From NCBI GenBank assembly GCA_017612495.1, contig JAGAFQ010000043.1, positions 1-21,943 of the forward strand: a stretch of 21,943 bases of DNA, in the 5' to 3' direction. The first letter of the stretch is position 1. Each line of letters opens with the position of its first letter. The notes below the pieces were generated by a model. That model did no database searches and was not told the DNA's origin. It saw only the letters and a program-made list of their open reading frames with translations. A program made the position numbers and the translations under genes. This stretch comes from Clostridia bacterium (GTDB lineage Bacteria; Bacillota; Clostridia; Oscillospirales; CAG-272). Of the stretch, positions 21,843 through 21,943 are shown in pieces.

Positions 21843-21943
21843 CTCGCGCATATCGCCGCCCCAAAAACTGAATTTCGGGGCTCCCCTCGGCGCGAGAGCT
21901 CGCTCTGCTCGCCAAAAAGGAGTTTTTACGGCGGCAGAGCCGC
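21843..21943. repeat. Noncoding block of nested hairpins at the right edge
   Basis: CTCGCGC (21843-21849) pairs with GCGCGAG (21890-21896). Inside it, GCCCCaAAA (21858-21866) pairs with TTTcGGGGC (21873-21881). Beyond it, AAAAA and TTTTT flank GGAG (21914-21927), and GCGGC-AGA-GCCGC closes at 21931-21943. The stretch is more GC-rich than the adjoining DNA and holds no credible gene. It resembles a palindromic intergenic repeat, but copy number cannot be judged from one window. Confidence 0.5.

Noticed and set aside
21784..21915. 44-codon extension of nupO toward the right edge
   Set aside because: It translates hairpin DNA into a sequence with no family resemblance, and a better ATG with AAAGGGGAG lies at 21783.
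1..21943. CRISPR arrays, insertion sequences, prophage, toxin-antitoxin or defence genes
   Set aside because: No direct-repeat array, transposase, integrase or paired small operon of that type is visible on either strand.

Overview
The window looks like an ordinary chromosomal segment of a spore-forming, low-to-moderate GC Firmicute of the class Clostridia, probably an uncultured gut-type lineage. The evidence is the rplU-prp-rpmA cluster with an L27 that keeps the Firmicutes N-terminal extension, a T-box in front of a type 2 ileS, a SpoIID-like protein with peptidoglycan-binding repeats, and AGGAGG-type ribosome binding sites throughout. I see no phage, transposase, CRISPR array, rRNA or tRNA.

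Left part (1-4636, all minus strand): the 5' 514 codons of the translational GTPase gene typA with a clear promoter; a tightly coupled three-gene operon (3835 to 1656) encoding a small beta-sandwich-type protein, a SpoIID-like protein with three peptidoglycan-binding repeats, and a short protein that looks like a fourth, detached repeat; then rpe with its own terminator. A 526-base gap follows (4637-5162). It holds a strong orphan plus-strand terminator, which suggests a small unrecognised RNA.

Middle (5163-11236, plus strand): ymfF-ymfH (an inactive/active M16 peptidase pair), lgt and folD form one compact run with overlapping or closely spaced genes. A perfect-consensus promoter and an L21-leader-like hairpin then drive rplU-prp-rpmA, where Prp is the protease that trims the L27 product encoded next door. 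A small membrane protein follows, converging on the HU gene hup (minus) across a shared terminator.

Right part: ileS has an isoleucine T-box (ATC specifier, TGGT acceptor-pairing bulge, terminator) and is followed by a 23S rRNA methyltransferase of the RlmA family. Convergent to these, a long minus-strand nucleoside-salvage run enters from the right edge: an ABC ATPase and two permeases of the BmpA-associated nucleoside transporter type, then pdp (pyrimidine-nucleoside phosphorylase) and udk (uridine kinase). Together they could import nucleosides, split them to base and sugar phosphate, or phosphorylate them to UMP/CMP. A terminator sits between the transporter and pdp. The right edge (21813-21943) is a dense block of hairpins with no gene.

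Most of the window is housekeeping. The parts worth a second look are the SpoIID-like operon, the orphan RNA/terminator at 4640-4915, an EF-hand-like loop inside a nucleoside permease, the terminator in front of pdp, and the palindromic block at the right edge.
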